A stretch of DNA of 64,000 nucleotides from a virus. Position 1 is the stretch's first letter; each line of letters opens with the position of its first letter. The notes under the pieces are model-generated. The model saw only the letters and a list, made by a program, of their open reading frames with translations. It made no database searches and was not told the DNA's origin. The stretch is taken from positions 23,349-87,348 of IMG/VR virus record IMGVR_UViG_3300005264_000003, one strand, 5' to 3'. Shown one piece after another: positions 26,707 through 35,626 of this stretch. A program made the position numbers and the translations under genes.

Positions 26707-27076
26707 TTTAAGAGACATTACAAATCAGTCGAATGAGCTTAGAGACATAAGCAATAAAGGATTAAGCTCAGCATATAAGTCGCGGGAGGTTTCAATTGGC
26801 ACTGTTACCTCCTGTGCTACATTTAAAAATAAATTTATAGTTTACTTAATAGACGAGCACGTTTCGGTAGATGCAAAGCTTACAGGCATACTTAATGACT
26901 GGATAAGCTCTGCAAGGCCGAGCACTGGAGATCTCGTTTTGGTCTTACATAAAGCTACTAGTGATGCTATGATATTTGCGAAAATGGATGATAAGAGATC
27001 AGCAGAATATAAAGACAATGTAAAGTCTAATCCATTCCAGCAATGCAGGCACATGCAGGCACAGGGCCCAACATAA
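26699..27076 (+). CDS. Putative spike OB-fold protein
   Basis: A 125-residue protein overlapping the hub gene by 8 bases. After a polar N-terminus, residues 32-100 show the strand pattern of the small OB domain found in gp5/gpV spike proteins: VSIGTVTSC, FIVYLID, a TGILNDW loop, TGDLVLVLHK and DAMIFAKM. It has none of the lysozyme or beta-helix parts of T4 gp5. The next gene looks like the missing beta-helical tip, so the spike appears to be split over two genes. The call is based on pattern and on position between hub and gp25-like genes. Confidence 0.5.
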   Translation: MSDLRDITNQSNELRDISNKGLSSAYKSREVSIGTVTSCATFKNKFIVYLIDEHVSVDAKLTGILNDWISSARPSTGDLVLVLHKATSDAMIFAKMDDKRSAEYKDNVKSNPFQQCRHMQAQGPT

Positions 27077-27087
27077 CAGGAGTTAAT

Positions 27088-27486
27088 ATGGCTGTAAAAA
27101 ATAACGAGCTAAGCGGATGGGCGGCACCAAAAGAGAAGCCTGATGCGGAAAATGTCGGCATGGTTAATGTTGAACTTGATCATAGAAAAATAGCAACCAG
27201 ACAAGGTACAGCACAGATATATATACAAGACAATCAAATCACAGTATCGCATGGTGCCAATGGTCTTATGGTAAACGAAAGAGGTACAGCACTAATTAAT
27301 CCTTTGCATATAGCTACTGATCCTAGCATGACAAGAATAAATACATTTTGGGTGCTTAATGATGAGATAATGACTACGTTACCATCTACGATATATACAC
27401 CAATACCAATGCTAAGATACAAGAGACCTGCATTTGCAGATCAAGTAACTGATCTTGCTAAAAGATTAGCGTCATTAGGAGCGTAA
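27088..27486 (+). CDS. Putative baseplate spike tip protein
   Basis: A 132-residue protein. An in-frame ATG at 27043 exists, but the start at 27088 is preferred because ACAGGAGTTAAT gives a proper ribosome binding site and removes a 34-base overlap with the upstream gene. The centre has short alternating strands (AQIYIQDNQITVSHGANGLM, then VNERGTALINP) like the beta-helix of gp5C/gpV spikes. The final third (IYTPIPMLRYKRP) is proline-rich. No metal-binding HxH iron site of classical spike tips was seen. Neighbours (OB-fold protein before, gp25-like and J after) support a central spike role. Confidence 0.45.
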   Translation: MAVKNNELSGWAAPKEKPDAENVGMVNVELDHRKIATRQGTAQIYIQDNQITVSHGANGLMVNERGTALINPLHIATDPSMTRINTFWVLNDEIMTTLPSTIYTPIPMLRYKRPAFADQVTDLAKRLASLGA

Positions 27487-27515
27487 GTTATTAACAGATA
27501 TCTGGAGAATATAAA

Positions 27516-27917
27516 ATGTTAACAATAAAAGACTTAATGACAGACAGCGCGGATGACATAATAATTAATGGCGACATTACTATAGAGCCAGGCACAATTG
27601 TGTCTACTATTAAGATAGCTGAAAGAAGAATATCTGCTAGATACGATGACTTCTTGATTAATAATATTGGAGCAGGATTAGAAAGACATATTCTTAAGAG
27701 AATTGATGCGGCAACAAAATATAACATTGAAGATGATATAAGAAGATCGCTTACGTCTGATATGCTTATGTCGTTTAGTGAATATAAAGCATACCTTCTT
27801 AGTGAGACTGATGATGGAAGCCTGCCTATAGTGATAAAGTTTACTTCTCCATATTTTGGATCTGAATATACGTTTAGCACTTTAATTAATAATCAGAATC
27901 AAAGATCTTATAACTAG
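27516..27917 (+). CDS. Putative gp25-like baseplate wedge protein
   Basis: A 133-residue protein directly before the baseplate J gene, where gp25/W-like or DUF2634-like wedge proteins usually sit. The middle has an arginine-rich helical region (ERRISARYDDFLINN, ERHILKRID) and a long helix, followed by a short strand pair (LPIVIKFTSPYFGSEYTF), broadly similar in size and order to gp25-like proteins. The classical EPR motif of gp25 was not found, so the call leans on position. TGGAG is the ribosome binding site. Confidence 0.45.
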   Translation: MLTIKDLMTDSADDIIINGDITIEPGTIVSTIKIAERRISARYDDFLINNIGAGLERHILKRIDAATKYNIEDDIRRSLTSDMLMSFSEYKAYLLSETDDGSLPIVIKFTSPYFGSEYTFSTLINNQNQRSYN

Positions 27918-27946
27918 AATATAAATATATTAAACTTGGAGAAAAA

Positions 27947-29161
27947 ATGGCTACCTACAGAGATAAGTTAGAGAGAATACTGCAGTCCATGCAAGAAAGA
28001 ACAGGGATGACAAACTTACTTCCTGGGTCCAAGGCATATCAGTTAGCTGAATCTTACGCATATGAGCAAATGCTTCAAGAAGCCAAACAGGAAGATTGGA
28101 CTAGTAGCAACAGTATATCTGAAGCTAAAGGCGAGAAGCTTGATGCTATATCTAAAGGGTTTTTTAAGATTCCTAGGCTAGAAGCTGTGAGGTCATATGC
28201 GTCCAGCTCAATGAAGGCTCTTAAGTTCTATACTGATGATGGATATACGTTCGGGTCCATCAATACAGATGAATCATCTAACGTTACTATGCAGCAAGAC
28301 ATCATTATAAACGAAGGAACTACGATAAGCGGAATAAGGGATGGCTTAATTTACAAGTTTAGAGTTATAGAAGATACAGTACTTGAAAAGAGTAGTAAGG
28401 AAGCATACGTAAATGCTGAGTTAATTCAAGGTGCTTCAGATAATATTCCAGCTAATATCTTAAAAATTCATAACTTTACAAATTATTCACAATCAGTTAA
28501 TGGCTTACTTAAAGTTACCAATCCTGTTCCAGTAAACAGCGGTAGGCCCAGAGAGCTAGATGAAAACTACAGGTTTAGACTTGCTAACTCAATGAGAGCA
28601 TTTCCAAAGACAACATCAGTAGCTATACATCAGCAAGTTACAAGTATGCCTGGAGTGTCAGACGTATACATAGAGACAGCTGCGAATGGCGGAGGTACTT
28701 TTACTGTTTACGTACAAGGCACTACTCCAATAACAAGCAATGACTTAATAGAGGATGTTAACTTGTCATTATCTCAAGTCATTAATCCTTGGCAGGTCAC
28801 TTACACTGTTACAAAGCCGCGTTATCTTGGAATATCTGCATCTTTAAATTTAGTATTTAAGGATGGTTTTAACCTGGCAGCATCTGAAATAGCAGTTAAC
28901 TCAATCATAAATTACTTAAATAACTTTAATGGTCAAGTGTTTTATGTTAATTCAATTCTTAGCATAGCGCAGGGTGTACATTCAGACATACTTGATGTAT
29001 CATTTAATTATGTAAGATTACATGTTGGATCTGAAGATATTCGATCCTATGAAGAGTTTAATTTAACAGAAGACCCTAACCCTACAATAGTACTGGAAGT
29101 TAAAGAGAAGCTAATTTCAGAGCCTATAACAAGTGCTATCATAGCTGTACCGGTGGTGTAA
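27947..29161 (+). CDS. Baseplate J-like (gp6/gp47-type) wedge protein
   Basis: A 404-residue protein with the full J-like layout: an N-terminal helical part (LPGSKAYQLAESYAYEQM), a central beta domain with GTTISG and VNAELIQGASDNIPANIL, then the signature VNSGRPRELDENYRFRL, then a region with TSMPGVSDVYIE and a C-terminal repeat of alpha/beta elements (VNSIINYLNNFNGQVFYVN). J proteins link the hub to the outer baseplate and start sheath contraction. Length is close to other J-like proteins of large myophages. A TTGGAG ribosome binding site precedes the ATG. Confidence 0.87.
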   Translation: MATYRDKLERILQSMQERTGMTNLLPGSKAYQLAESYAYEQMLQEAKQEDWTSSNSISEAKGEKLDAISKGFFKIPRLEAVRSYASSSMKALKFYTDDGYTFGSINTDESSNVTMQQDIIINEGTTISGIRDGLIYKFRVIEDTVLEKSSKEAYVNAELIQGASDNIPANILKIHNFTNYSQSVNGLLKVTNPVPVNSGRPRELDENYRFRLANSMRAFPKTTSVAIHQQVTSMPGVSDVYIETAANGGGTFTVYVQGTTPITSNDLIEDVNLSLSQVINPWQVTYTVTKPRYLGISASLNLVFKDGFNLAASEIAVNSIINYLNNFNGQVFYVNSILSIAQGVHSDILDVSFNYVRLHVGSEDIRSYEEFNLTEDPNPTIVLEVKEKLISEPITSAIIAVPVV

Positions 29162-29162
29162 T

Positions 29163-32027
29163 ATGCTATATTATCCTTATAACGCAATAACATCAAAAAC
29201 GATTAGCCAATTTCGGTATAATCTATATTCTGCTATAAGCATTAATATGCTTAAGTATAATCATGATTCATCTGCGACCCTGAGATTATTAAGTAGCTTA
29301 ATTGATTCTAGTTGTGAAATAAATGAAGACCTGCCTTATCAATTTAGGTTTAACTTTAAGGATTTTGAATTTGTTAACATAGATAGACTTAATGGATTTT
29401 CCTTATCCTCAGTTGATAATTTTTCAAAAGAAAACCAAGAAGGTAAGCAGCTATATGGATATTCAAGATATACGAATGAGTACTATCCGCTGGAGATAAT
29501 TAAAAGAAGGAATGATTTAATAAGACATTCTTTACCGACAGGAGCTTTCTTTAGCAGTATGACGATAGTGAAAGACCCTGAATTGTCATTAATCTACCCT
29601 AACACTAAATCTAATATCGGGCTAAAGGTTGAAGATAGTAGTATTACGATACAGCCTGTATCTGGATTTAATTTTCTAGGCCGAGAAAGCGATAGCCCTA
29701 TAAAGATTACTATATTTGGATTAGATACGTTTGGTGAAAGTATTGAAGAAGAAGTATTAATAGAAAGCAATATTGACTATATAACGATTAGTGAATTTAG
29801 TTTTATAGACAGTGCTATGGTAACAGGCGCAAATTACTCTGTTGAGATAATGATATACCCCTACATAAGAGGAAGTGTTGTTGTATGGAACAATGATTAT
29901 ATTGACAGAGATACAATGGATGAGTACAATACGGTGCTAACAGTAAATAGAGAGGCGCATCAATTAGTATTCAACATGCTAAGAGAGAATCCATCTGAGT
30001 ACCCGTATAACTACGAGCCCGTTAAAACCGTAGACTTCAACATGCCTGATAGTGAGATTATAATTGCTGAGTTTATAGATGTATCTAATAAGCTAATATA
30101 TATATCTTCGGAAAATGATGGAGCCTTTTACTTAAGATGCTATCCTTTAGTAGTGCCAAAAACAAACATTAACACACTTGACAGTATTAAGACCACAGAT
30201 CAGTCAGTAAGAATAGAGTGCCTGGAAGACTGTGTAGGTGAGAAGTTTGTGCTATGGATTTTCCCAACATCTAAGTCTAATGATGTGGATTTTATGCACA
30301 TTTTCATTGATGGAAAAGCATATAAGCAAGACATACTGCTAGACTTAATAAGAGAGGGAATAGAAACAAATAGGATAGAGATACCTTTTTCTGACATCAT
30401 ACCAGCTCCGCCAGATAATTCATTAGACATTCCACCGGTAGTGCTAGACAATCCTAATGCTTATGGGTCAGAGTCTGGTGATATGTTTGGTGGCTCTGTA
30501 GATATGTGTGATTCATATATAATAGCTGGAGCTAGCCGTGAAGATGACCCTAATGGTTCAAGCTCTGGCAAGGCATATATATATAATAAAGAAACTGGCG
30601 CACTTATTCACACCTTAAATAACCCTAGTGGCTATGGTGGCAGCAATGAAGATTACTTTGGTTATGCCGTCGGTATATGTGAGTCGTATAGTGTTGTAGG
30701 CGCTTATTATGAGGATGATCCTAATGGGACATATGCTGGTAAGGCATATATATTCGACAATGTCACAGGAGAGTTATTGCATGTGTTAAATAACCCTAAT
30801 GCCATTGGTGACAGTAGTTACTTTGACTTATTTGGCAGCGCTGTTTCTATATGTGAATCTTATTGTGTCATAGGGGCGCATGGCGAGAGTGAAGATTCAG
30901 CAGCAGGACTCTTGGAATATGGTACAGCCTATTTATTTAACAATAAAACCGGAAGCCTGTTGCATCAGTTAGTTAATCCGGCAACGAAAGGCAGGTTTGG
31001 TCAGGCTGTTTCAGTATGTGAATCTTATAGTTTAATAGGGGCGTCCATGGACTCCACTAATGGAACATGGCGAGGCTCGGCACATATATTTAGTAATACT
31101 ACAGGAGAGCTGTTGAATACAATTGGTGTCCCAGATAGCATATTTTTTGGTCAAGCTGTTTCTATATGTGAATCTTATAGTCTTATTGGCGCATCTGACA
31201 GGAAAGCTAATGGTGTACATATAGTCTCTGATGCGTATTTATTTAAAAATACAACTGGAGAACTAGTACATACAATAAAGAATCCAAGGACTTATAATGA
31301 AGATGGTAGTGATCGTTTTTCATATTCTGTTTCAGTATGCGAATCTTATAGCTTAATAGGGGCATCTGGTACAGATGGTGAGTCCGGGAAAGCATATCTC
31401 TATAATAATAAGACAGCCGAGCTAGTTAGGCTAATTAATAACCCTAATGCATCTGGGTCAGAAGCGGGAGATAAGTTCGGCGGCTCTATATCTATTTGTG
31501 AGTCGGGCTATGTAATAGCAGCAATTGGCGAAGGATCAGGCGGACAAGCCTATGCATATAAATTACTTCAACCAATGGAAGATGATAACTGTGCGCTAGT
31601 AGAAGTAAAGACATTTGGCGAAGTGCAGTCAGTTCAGCCCATCTTTCTTGACAGAACTAAGCTTACTGCTTTATGGCAAAAGTCTCTTGATAACTACGAC
31701 TTAGCTTTCAAAGACAGCCCAGCAATAGAAGCACTAGAGCCATCAATTAAGTCTTCTAGAATACAATATACTCCGATTGGTGCATATGGATATGGCGAAG
31801 AAGGATATGGCGGGTTAATAAGTGGATCAGATGAAAGCTTTGGCTATGGAGGCTTTAAAGAGCCAGATAGATCATTGCTGTTTAAGCTGTCGAATATAAG
31901 CCAAGTAACGCTTGATGGGTCCAGGATTGTGCATGTGTTTAATTCATTTTACTATAATGAAGAAGACGACATTGTCGTTACATCAGATACAATAACTCAC
32001 ATAACATCTAACATGGAGATGTCTTAA
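29163..32027 (+). CDS. Baseplate protein with internal seven-bladed FG-GAP beta-propeller
   Basis: A 954-residue protein starting one base after the J stop. Residues 1-425 form a baseplate-like N-terminal part with no known motif. Residues about 428-803 contain seven tandem blades, each with a variant of FGxxVxxCESYxxIGA followed by a KAYIYNNxTGEL-type strand: FGGSVDMCDSY, FGYAVGICESY, FGSAVSICESY, FGQAVSVCESY, FGQAVSICESY, FSYSVSVCESY and FGGSISICESG. These are FG-GAP repeats, as in integrin alpha heads. The calcium-loop aspartates are only partly conserved. The C-terminal 140 residues continue the structural part (glycine-tyrosine-rich GYGEEGYGG). The propeller may bind host surface glycans or proteins. 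Confidence 0.7.
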   Translation: MLYYPYNAITSKTISQFRYNLYSAISINMLKYNHDSSATLRLLSSLIDSSCEINEDLPYQFRFNFKDFEFVNIDRLNGFSLSSVDNFSKENQEGKQLYGYSRYTNEYYPLEIIKRRNDLIRHSLPTGAFFSSMTIVKDPELSLIYPNTKSNIGLKVEDSSITIQPVSGFNFLGRESDSPIKITIFGLDTFGESIEEEVLIESNIDYITISEFSFIDSAMVTGANYSVEIMIYPYIRGSVVVWNNDYIDRDTMDEYNTVLTVNREAHQLVFNMLRENPSEYPYNYEPVKTVDFNMPDSEIIIAEFIDVSNKLIYISSENDGAFYLRCYPLVVPKTNINTLDSIKTTDQSVRIECLEDCVGEKFVLWIFPTSKSNDVDFMHIFIDGKAYKQDILLDLIREGIETNRIEIPFSDIIPAPPDNSLDIPPVVLDNPNAYGSESGDMFGGSVDMCDSYIIAGASREDDPNGSSSGKAYIYNKETGALIHTLNNPSGYGGSNEDYFGYAVGICESYSVVGAYYEDDPNGTYAGKAYIFDNVTGELLHVLNNPNAIGDSSYFDLFGSAVSICESYCVIGAHGESEDSAAGLLEYGTAYLFNNKTGSLLHQLVNPATKGRFGQAVSVCESYSLIGASMDSTNGTWRGSAHIFSNTTGELLNTIGVPDSIFFGQAVSICESYSLIGASDRKANGVHIVSDAYLFKNTTGELVHTIKNPRTYNEDGSDRFSYSVSVCESYSLIGASGTDGESGKAYLYNNKTAELVRLINNPNASGSEAGDKFGGSISICESGYVIAAIGEGSGGQAYAYKLLQPMEDDNCALVEVKTFGEVQSVQPIFLDRTKLTALWQKSLDNYDLAFKDSPAIEALEPSIKSSRIQYTPIGAYGYGEEGYGGLISGSDESFGYGGFKEPDRSLLFKLSNISQVTLDGSRIVHVFNSFYYNEEDDIVVTSDTITHITSNMEMS
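30450..31570 (+). repeat. Seven tandem FG-GAP repeat units
   Basis: Within the 954-residue baseplate gene, seven units of about 48-58 codons repeat the pattern Phe-Gly-x-x-Val-x-x-Cys-Glu-Ser-Tyr-x-x-Ile-Gly-Ala, a variable loop, then Ala-Tyr-x-Tyr/Phe-Asn. The number matches a closed seven-bladed propeller. Units 4-6 are closest to each other, suggesting recent duplication. Confidence 0.75.
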
Positions 32028-32809
32028 TGTCATTTGGAATCTGGAATAACTTAGACGAAGCCGCGCTTTACCTTGGACTAGAAAGACTAGACGGAGAAGT
32101 TGATGAAGAGCTTTGTGCTCGAATTAAGAAGTTCGGTAAGTGGAGGTATAAGACTGATTATTATACTCAAGTTCACTCCATACCTTTACAGGTAGGACTA
32201 GGCACGAAGAATCTATTAGAGATAACATCTGTAAAAAGATTTGAATGCAAGATAGACTGGGAGCACTTTACAATAGAAAGCTTCAATGACGACGGTACTA
32301 GTTCAGAATATGTAAGAGTTTTTATAAATACTCCCTTTGTTACAATTAGTAAAGTTTCAGACTTACTAGATCAGTCACTAGACTTTAAATGCAATATATA
32401 TAACCCCCAATACAAGAGTTACTTATTCAAAAACATAATAAGACATACAAATGTATTCATTGAAACAGCATTCATTAATAGCAGTAATTATAATTTCCTA
32501 AATGGCAATATAATTAAGGGAACATTGAGATTTAATGATGATAATATATTTAACAGAGAAGTAGGTAGCCTTCAAGATCTAGGGAGTTCTGGTGATTACT
32601 TTGTGGATTATACTAGGGGCTATATTCAGTCTTACGATAATATTAAAGATGGAATATACGCTACATATAGAAGATTTAATGATAGGTTTATATTAGAGCA
32701 TACAGACATAAACTTGCAGCCATTGAATGTAATATCTAAATATGGAGTTACAGATGACCTCATAGACCTAATGCCATATCTCTTAAACGGCAAGACATGG
32801 GGAATATAA
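32027..32809 (+). CDS. Baseplate-associated structural protein, unknown
   Basis: A 260-residue protein whose ATG overlaps the preceding stop (TAATG). The N-terminus (LDEAALYLGLERLDGEVDEE) is helical and may be a docking segment similar to those of baseplate wedge partners. The rest is beta-rich with many aromatic and asparagine residues. No recognisable domain or catalytic motif. It sits between the propeller protein and a series of large beta-rich proteins, so a baseplate wedge or fibre-connector role is inferred from context. Confidence 0.45.
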   Translation: MSFGIWNNLDEAALYLGLERLDGEVDEELCARIKKFGKWRYKTDYYTQVHSIPLQVGLGTKNLLEITSVKRFECKIDWEHFTIESFNDDGTSSEYVRVFINTPFVTISKVSDLLDQSLDFKCNIYNPQYKSYLFKNIIRHTNVFIETAFINSSNYNFLNGNIIKGTLRFNDDNIFNREVGSLQDLGSSGDYFVDYTRGYIQSYDNIKDGIYATYRRFNDRFILEHTDINLQPLNVISKYGVTDDLIDLMPYLLNGKTWGI

Positions 32810-32810
32810 T

Positions 32811-33440
32811 ATGTCAAAATTAACTAAATTCAATGTAAACGGATTAGAAATAGTAGACACAAACAGTGTGAGCATATATAATCTTGGTCCAGTATTACTT
32901 TATGCTGTAGATATATTCATTTACTCTAAAGTAGCAAGTGATATGGAATGGTTACTAACTAACAATATTAACAATTCGCCTAAGATACAACTATCCATAG
33001 ATAACAGTCAGGCGTTTGACATATCTAAAGGATTGGCTGGTGAGTCATTTTCGAATCCCATATCTTATAATAGACTAAACGATATTGGACCAAACATAAG
33101 AAAGATTCCAAGTCATAACGTTGAGTATCAAAAAGACGTTGCGCTAATAGGTGGCAGCATGGACAGCAGTGTTGGGTCAAATTGGTCATATAGATTTCCA
33201 GTGCCTAGCTCTGCAGCAGATAGGGCATTCCAGTCTCAGAACCCAGGAGTTAATAGTGATTCACTAACTATAGAAATTATCATAAATCCCAAGACTGATT
33301 TCTTGATGCTAAATAGGGTTATGGGCAATGCTATAATCACCGTAGCGCCATCATTATATAAAGGGCTTGAATACAATTATTTGAACTATAACTCACAGCC
33401 TAAATTTCCAGTAAGTATTGAAAAGGGCATAAGGTATTAA
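32811..33440 (+). CDS. Unknown virion structural protein
   Basis: A 209-residue protein beginning one base after the previous stop, without a clear ribosome binding site, so probably translated by coupling. It has an N-terminal beta segment (LGPVLLYAVDIFIYSKVASD) and a C-terminal strand region (SLTIEIIINPKTDFLMLNR) of the type seen in jelly-roll or tail-knob proteins. No known domain recognised. The position in the baseplate series suggests a structural role. Confidence 0.4.
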   Translation: MSKLTKFNVNGLEIVDTNSVSIYNLGPVLLYAVDIFIYSKVASDMEWLLTNNINNSPKIQLSIDNSQAFDISKGLAGESFSNPISYNRLNDIGPNIRKIPSHNVEYQKDVALIGGSMDSSVGSNWSYRFPVPSSAADRAFQSQNPGVNSDSLTIEIIINPKTDFLMLNRVMGNAIITVAPSLYKGLEYNYLNYNSQPKFPVSIEKGIRY

Positions 33441-33441
33441 A

Positions 33442-35625
33442 ATGGCAAATAGCATTAATGAATCTTTGGATATTCTGAGAAGAAGCGTACTTTCAGTAAT
33501 TATAAATAATACCGATATAAAGTTTACTAGCATTAAGCAATCACTAGAAGAGTACATAGCGAGTGGTGATAGTTTATTTTCCAGTCTATTGCATTTAATG
33601 GACTTTAATCCTCAAATGCTAGATTCATCGCAAATGAGTGCTGTGTATCTGCTTTCCTATATGGACTTCTTTGCAGTTTATGCACTTATGTACTCTAATT
33701 ACATGCCTGTATTTCAGAACTTAAAGCATATATCAGAAAGTAAATATGCTCACATATACAATCTATATAAAGACTTAAGCAGCGTAATGAAAGAAAAGCA
33801 AGCAGCACAAAAATACTTTTTCATTAGATATAATAGCTTCTTGTTTCCAAAAAATATAAACACCGAAGGGTCAGGGCTTATAAACAGGATAGAAAAAGCA
33901 TCGAAGCCTCTTGGATTTAATGGCGTTTGTACTTTGCCGCTAAGAAAGCAAACGGAAGTCAAGCCTTCATCAATAACATATTTCTCTGGAGACGGAGCAG
34001 TTAGTACTAATGCTAGCAGTGTTAAGCAGGATGGGTTTTCGTTCGAGATATTAAGAAGTCAAAGCAATAAAATTGGCACAGTGACAGGCAGTGGTGTAAA
34101 GCCAGCGAGTAGCACTACAATATCCATACCTGATGTAGCTGGAACTATTTTCGGATATTTTTCAGAGTCAATTCACTTAGAGTTAGTAGACATTGTTAGA
34201 GGTAATGCTAATGGTATAATTAGCGTGTCACTGATTGGCTCTACAAATGGATTTGATTGGTCTGATGTTTTTGTTGCAAATGTAGATTCACAGACAAGCT
34301 TACTCATAGAGGATAACATAGCCATAGGACTGAATGTTAATTTTTACAGCGGCATGAACTTAAGAGTAGGCAATAAGTGGCTTATATCTATTAGTAATAT
34401 AGATGTAAAATACCCATCTCTTATGCTTGATGTTAATTTTGATATATTGGAACCAGTTTCATTTATAAGATATATGGATATTAGCTCATATAAGCTTGGA
34501 GTCAATAGTTCAACTATAGACAGAAATAGATTTAGCTCAGAGAGAATAAGTCCTTATACTTATGATGGCAGGATAGGACACGTCACTGTATGTGAAGGAG
34601 GACTAAATCAACTTAAGACAGAGCTCAGTCAATACGACTATGATATACAGTCTGATAATGGTAGCTTGTATTATAAGTATGATTTTAAGCTAAGTGATAT
34701 AACAGCATATATAAACGAGTATGAAAGACACGGATCATTAGCATTTGATCCTCTAGTTGTAGATGGAATAAACACAGTAACAGTTGACTCTAAATGCAGG
34801 ATGCCAGAGTATAAGCCAAATAGAATAGACTATAGTGAAAGCAAAGAAGATCAAGCTACGAAAGTAAGCATACCTAAGTCAAGCTTAGAGTTTAATATAA
34901 TAGCAGAGACAGATACAAGCAGAGCTGTTATTCCAATGCTTCCAACTGACATACTTACAGATAGAACTACATATACAGAAAATAGCATGAGCCTACTTAA
35001 CTCACTTCACTTAGATGCTAACGATGGAGATTACGGCACAGTAAGAGGTATTGATGAGCTATATGTGCGAATTGGGTCGTCATGGATAAAATACACAGAA
35101 GATCAATCTGCTGACACTCCATTGATTTTTGAACACGTTATTCCAGATAGCGTAGACTACAATGAATCTTATGGTAACATTGAATATGCGCCCGCAATAT
35201 ACAAGCCTAGGTTTCCAGTTAATGAAGACTATAATATTAAAAACACCGACCCTGTATTAACATTTAATTCTGAAAAAATGGTAGAAGCTGGATCTAATTA
35301 TATTATAAATACTAAGAGTGTTACGATAAGCGAGTACTTCATGAAAGATACGCACTCTATATTCTATGGAGTAGACATTAGTAATATAGCGGACATGATT
35401 GGTAGTACAGTGGGCGAGAAGTGGATACAGGCAGCAAGCAACATTTACTACATTTACTATATGGATGAAAACAGAAAGGTACACCTGGCAATAAGGAATA
35501 TAGATGCTAGTACTGGTGGGCTAATTCCGTTTGTTGGATCTATAACTGGGCAAATAGAAATGAGTTCAATTGATGAGTCCTATAAGACTCCAATGGTATT
35601 TGACTACACTTTAGGGATAATTTAA
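33442..35625 (+). CDS. Large beta-rich baseplate/fibre-like protein I
   Basis: A 727-residue protein, the first of three consecutive proteins of 719-774 residues with the same plan: a helical N-terminal part of about 130 residues (here MSAVYLLSYMDFFAVYALMYS, shown in part) followed by several hundred residues of beta-rich, asparagine- and serine-rich sequence. A part around residues 240-340 (SLIGSTNGFDWSDVFVANVD) looks like a carbohydrate-binding jelly roll. No signal peptide or catalytic motif. The family is not recognised; a baseplate wedge or arm is the most likely role. Confidence 0.4.
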   Translation: MANSINESLDILRRSVLSVIINNTDIKFTSIKQSLEEYIASGDSLFSSLLHLMDFNPQMLDSSQMSAVYLLSYMDFFAVYALMYSNYMPVFQNLKHISESKYAHIYNLYKDLSSVMKEKQAAQKYFFIRYNSFLFPKNINTEGSGLINRIEKASKPLGFNGVCTLPLRKQTEVKPSSITYFSGDGAVSTNASSVKQDGFSFEILRSQSNKIGTVTGSGVKPASSTTISIPDVAGTIFGYFSESIHLELVDIVRGNANGIISVSLIGSTNGFDWSDVFVANVDSQTSLLIEDNIAIGLNVNFYSGMNLRVGNKWLISISNIDVKYPSLMLDVNFDILEPVSFIRYMDISSYKLGVNSSTIDRNRFSSERISPYTYDGRIGHVTVCEGGLNQLKTELSQYDYDIQSDNGSLYYKYDFKLSDITAYINEYERHGSLAFDPLVVDGINTVTVDSKCRMPEYKPNRIDYSESKEDQATKVSIPKSSLEFNIIAETDTSRAVIPMLPTDILTDRTTYTENSMSLLNSLHLDANDGDYGTVRGIDELYVRIGSSWIKYTEDQSADTPLIFEHVIPDSVDYNESYGNIEYAPAIYKPRFPVNEDYNIKNTDPVLTFNSEKMVEAGSNYIINTKSVTISEYFMKDTHSIFYGVDISNIADMIGSTVGEKWIQAASNIYYIYYMDENRKVHLAIRNIDASTGGLIPFVGSITGQIEMSSIDESYKTPMVFDYTLGII

Positions 35626-35626
35626 T

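Noticed and set aside
27043-27087. Upstream ATG extending the spike-tip gene by 15 codons
   Set aside because: It overlaps the previous gene by 34 bases and lacks a ribosome binding site; the ATG at 27088 follows AGGAG at proper distance.
27920-27927. TATAAATA, the T4 late promoter consensus, upstream of the J gene (also at 19329-19336)
   Set aside because: In AT-rich DNA this 8-mer is expected several times per strand by chance, and at 19329 it overlaps the ribosome binding site, leaving no room for a leader.
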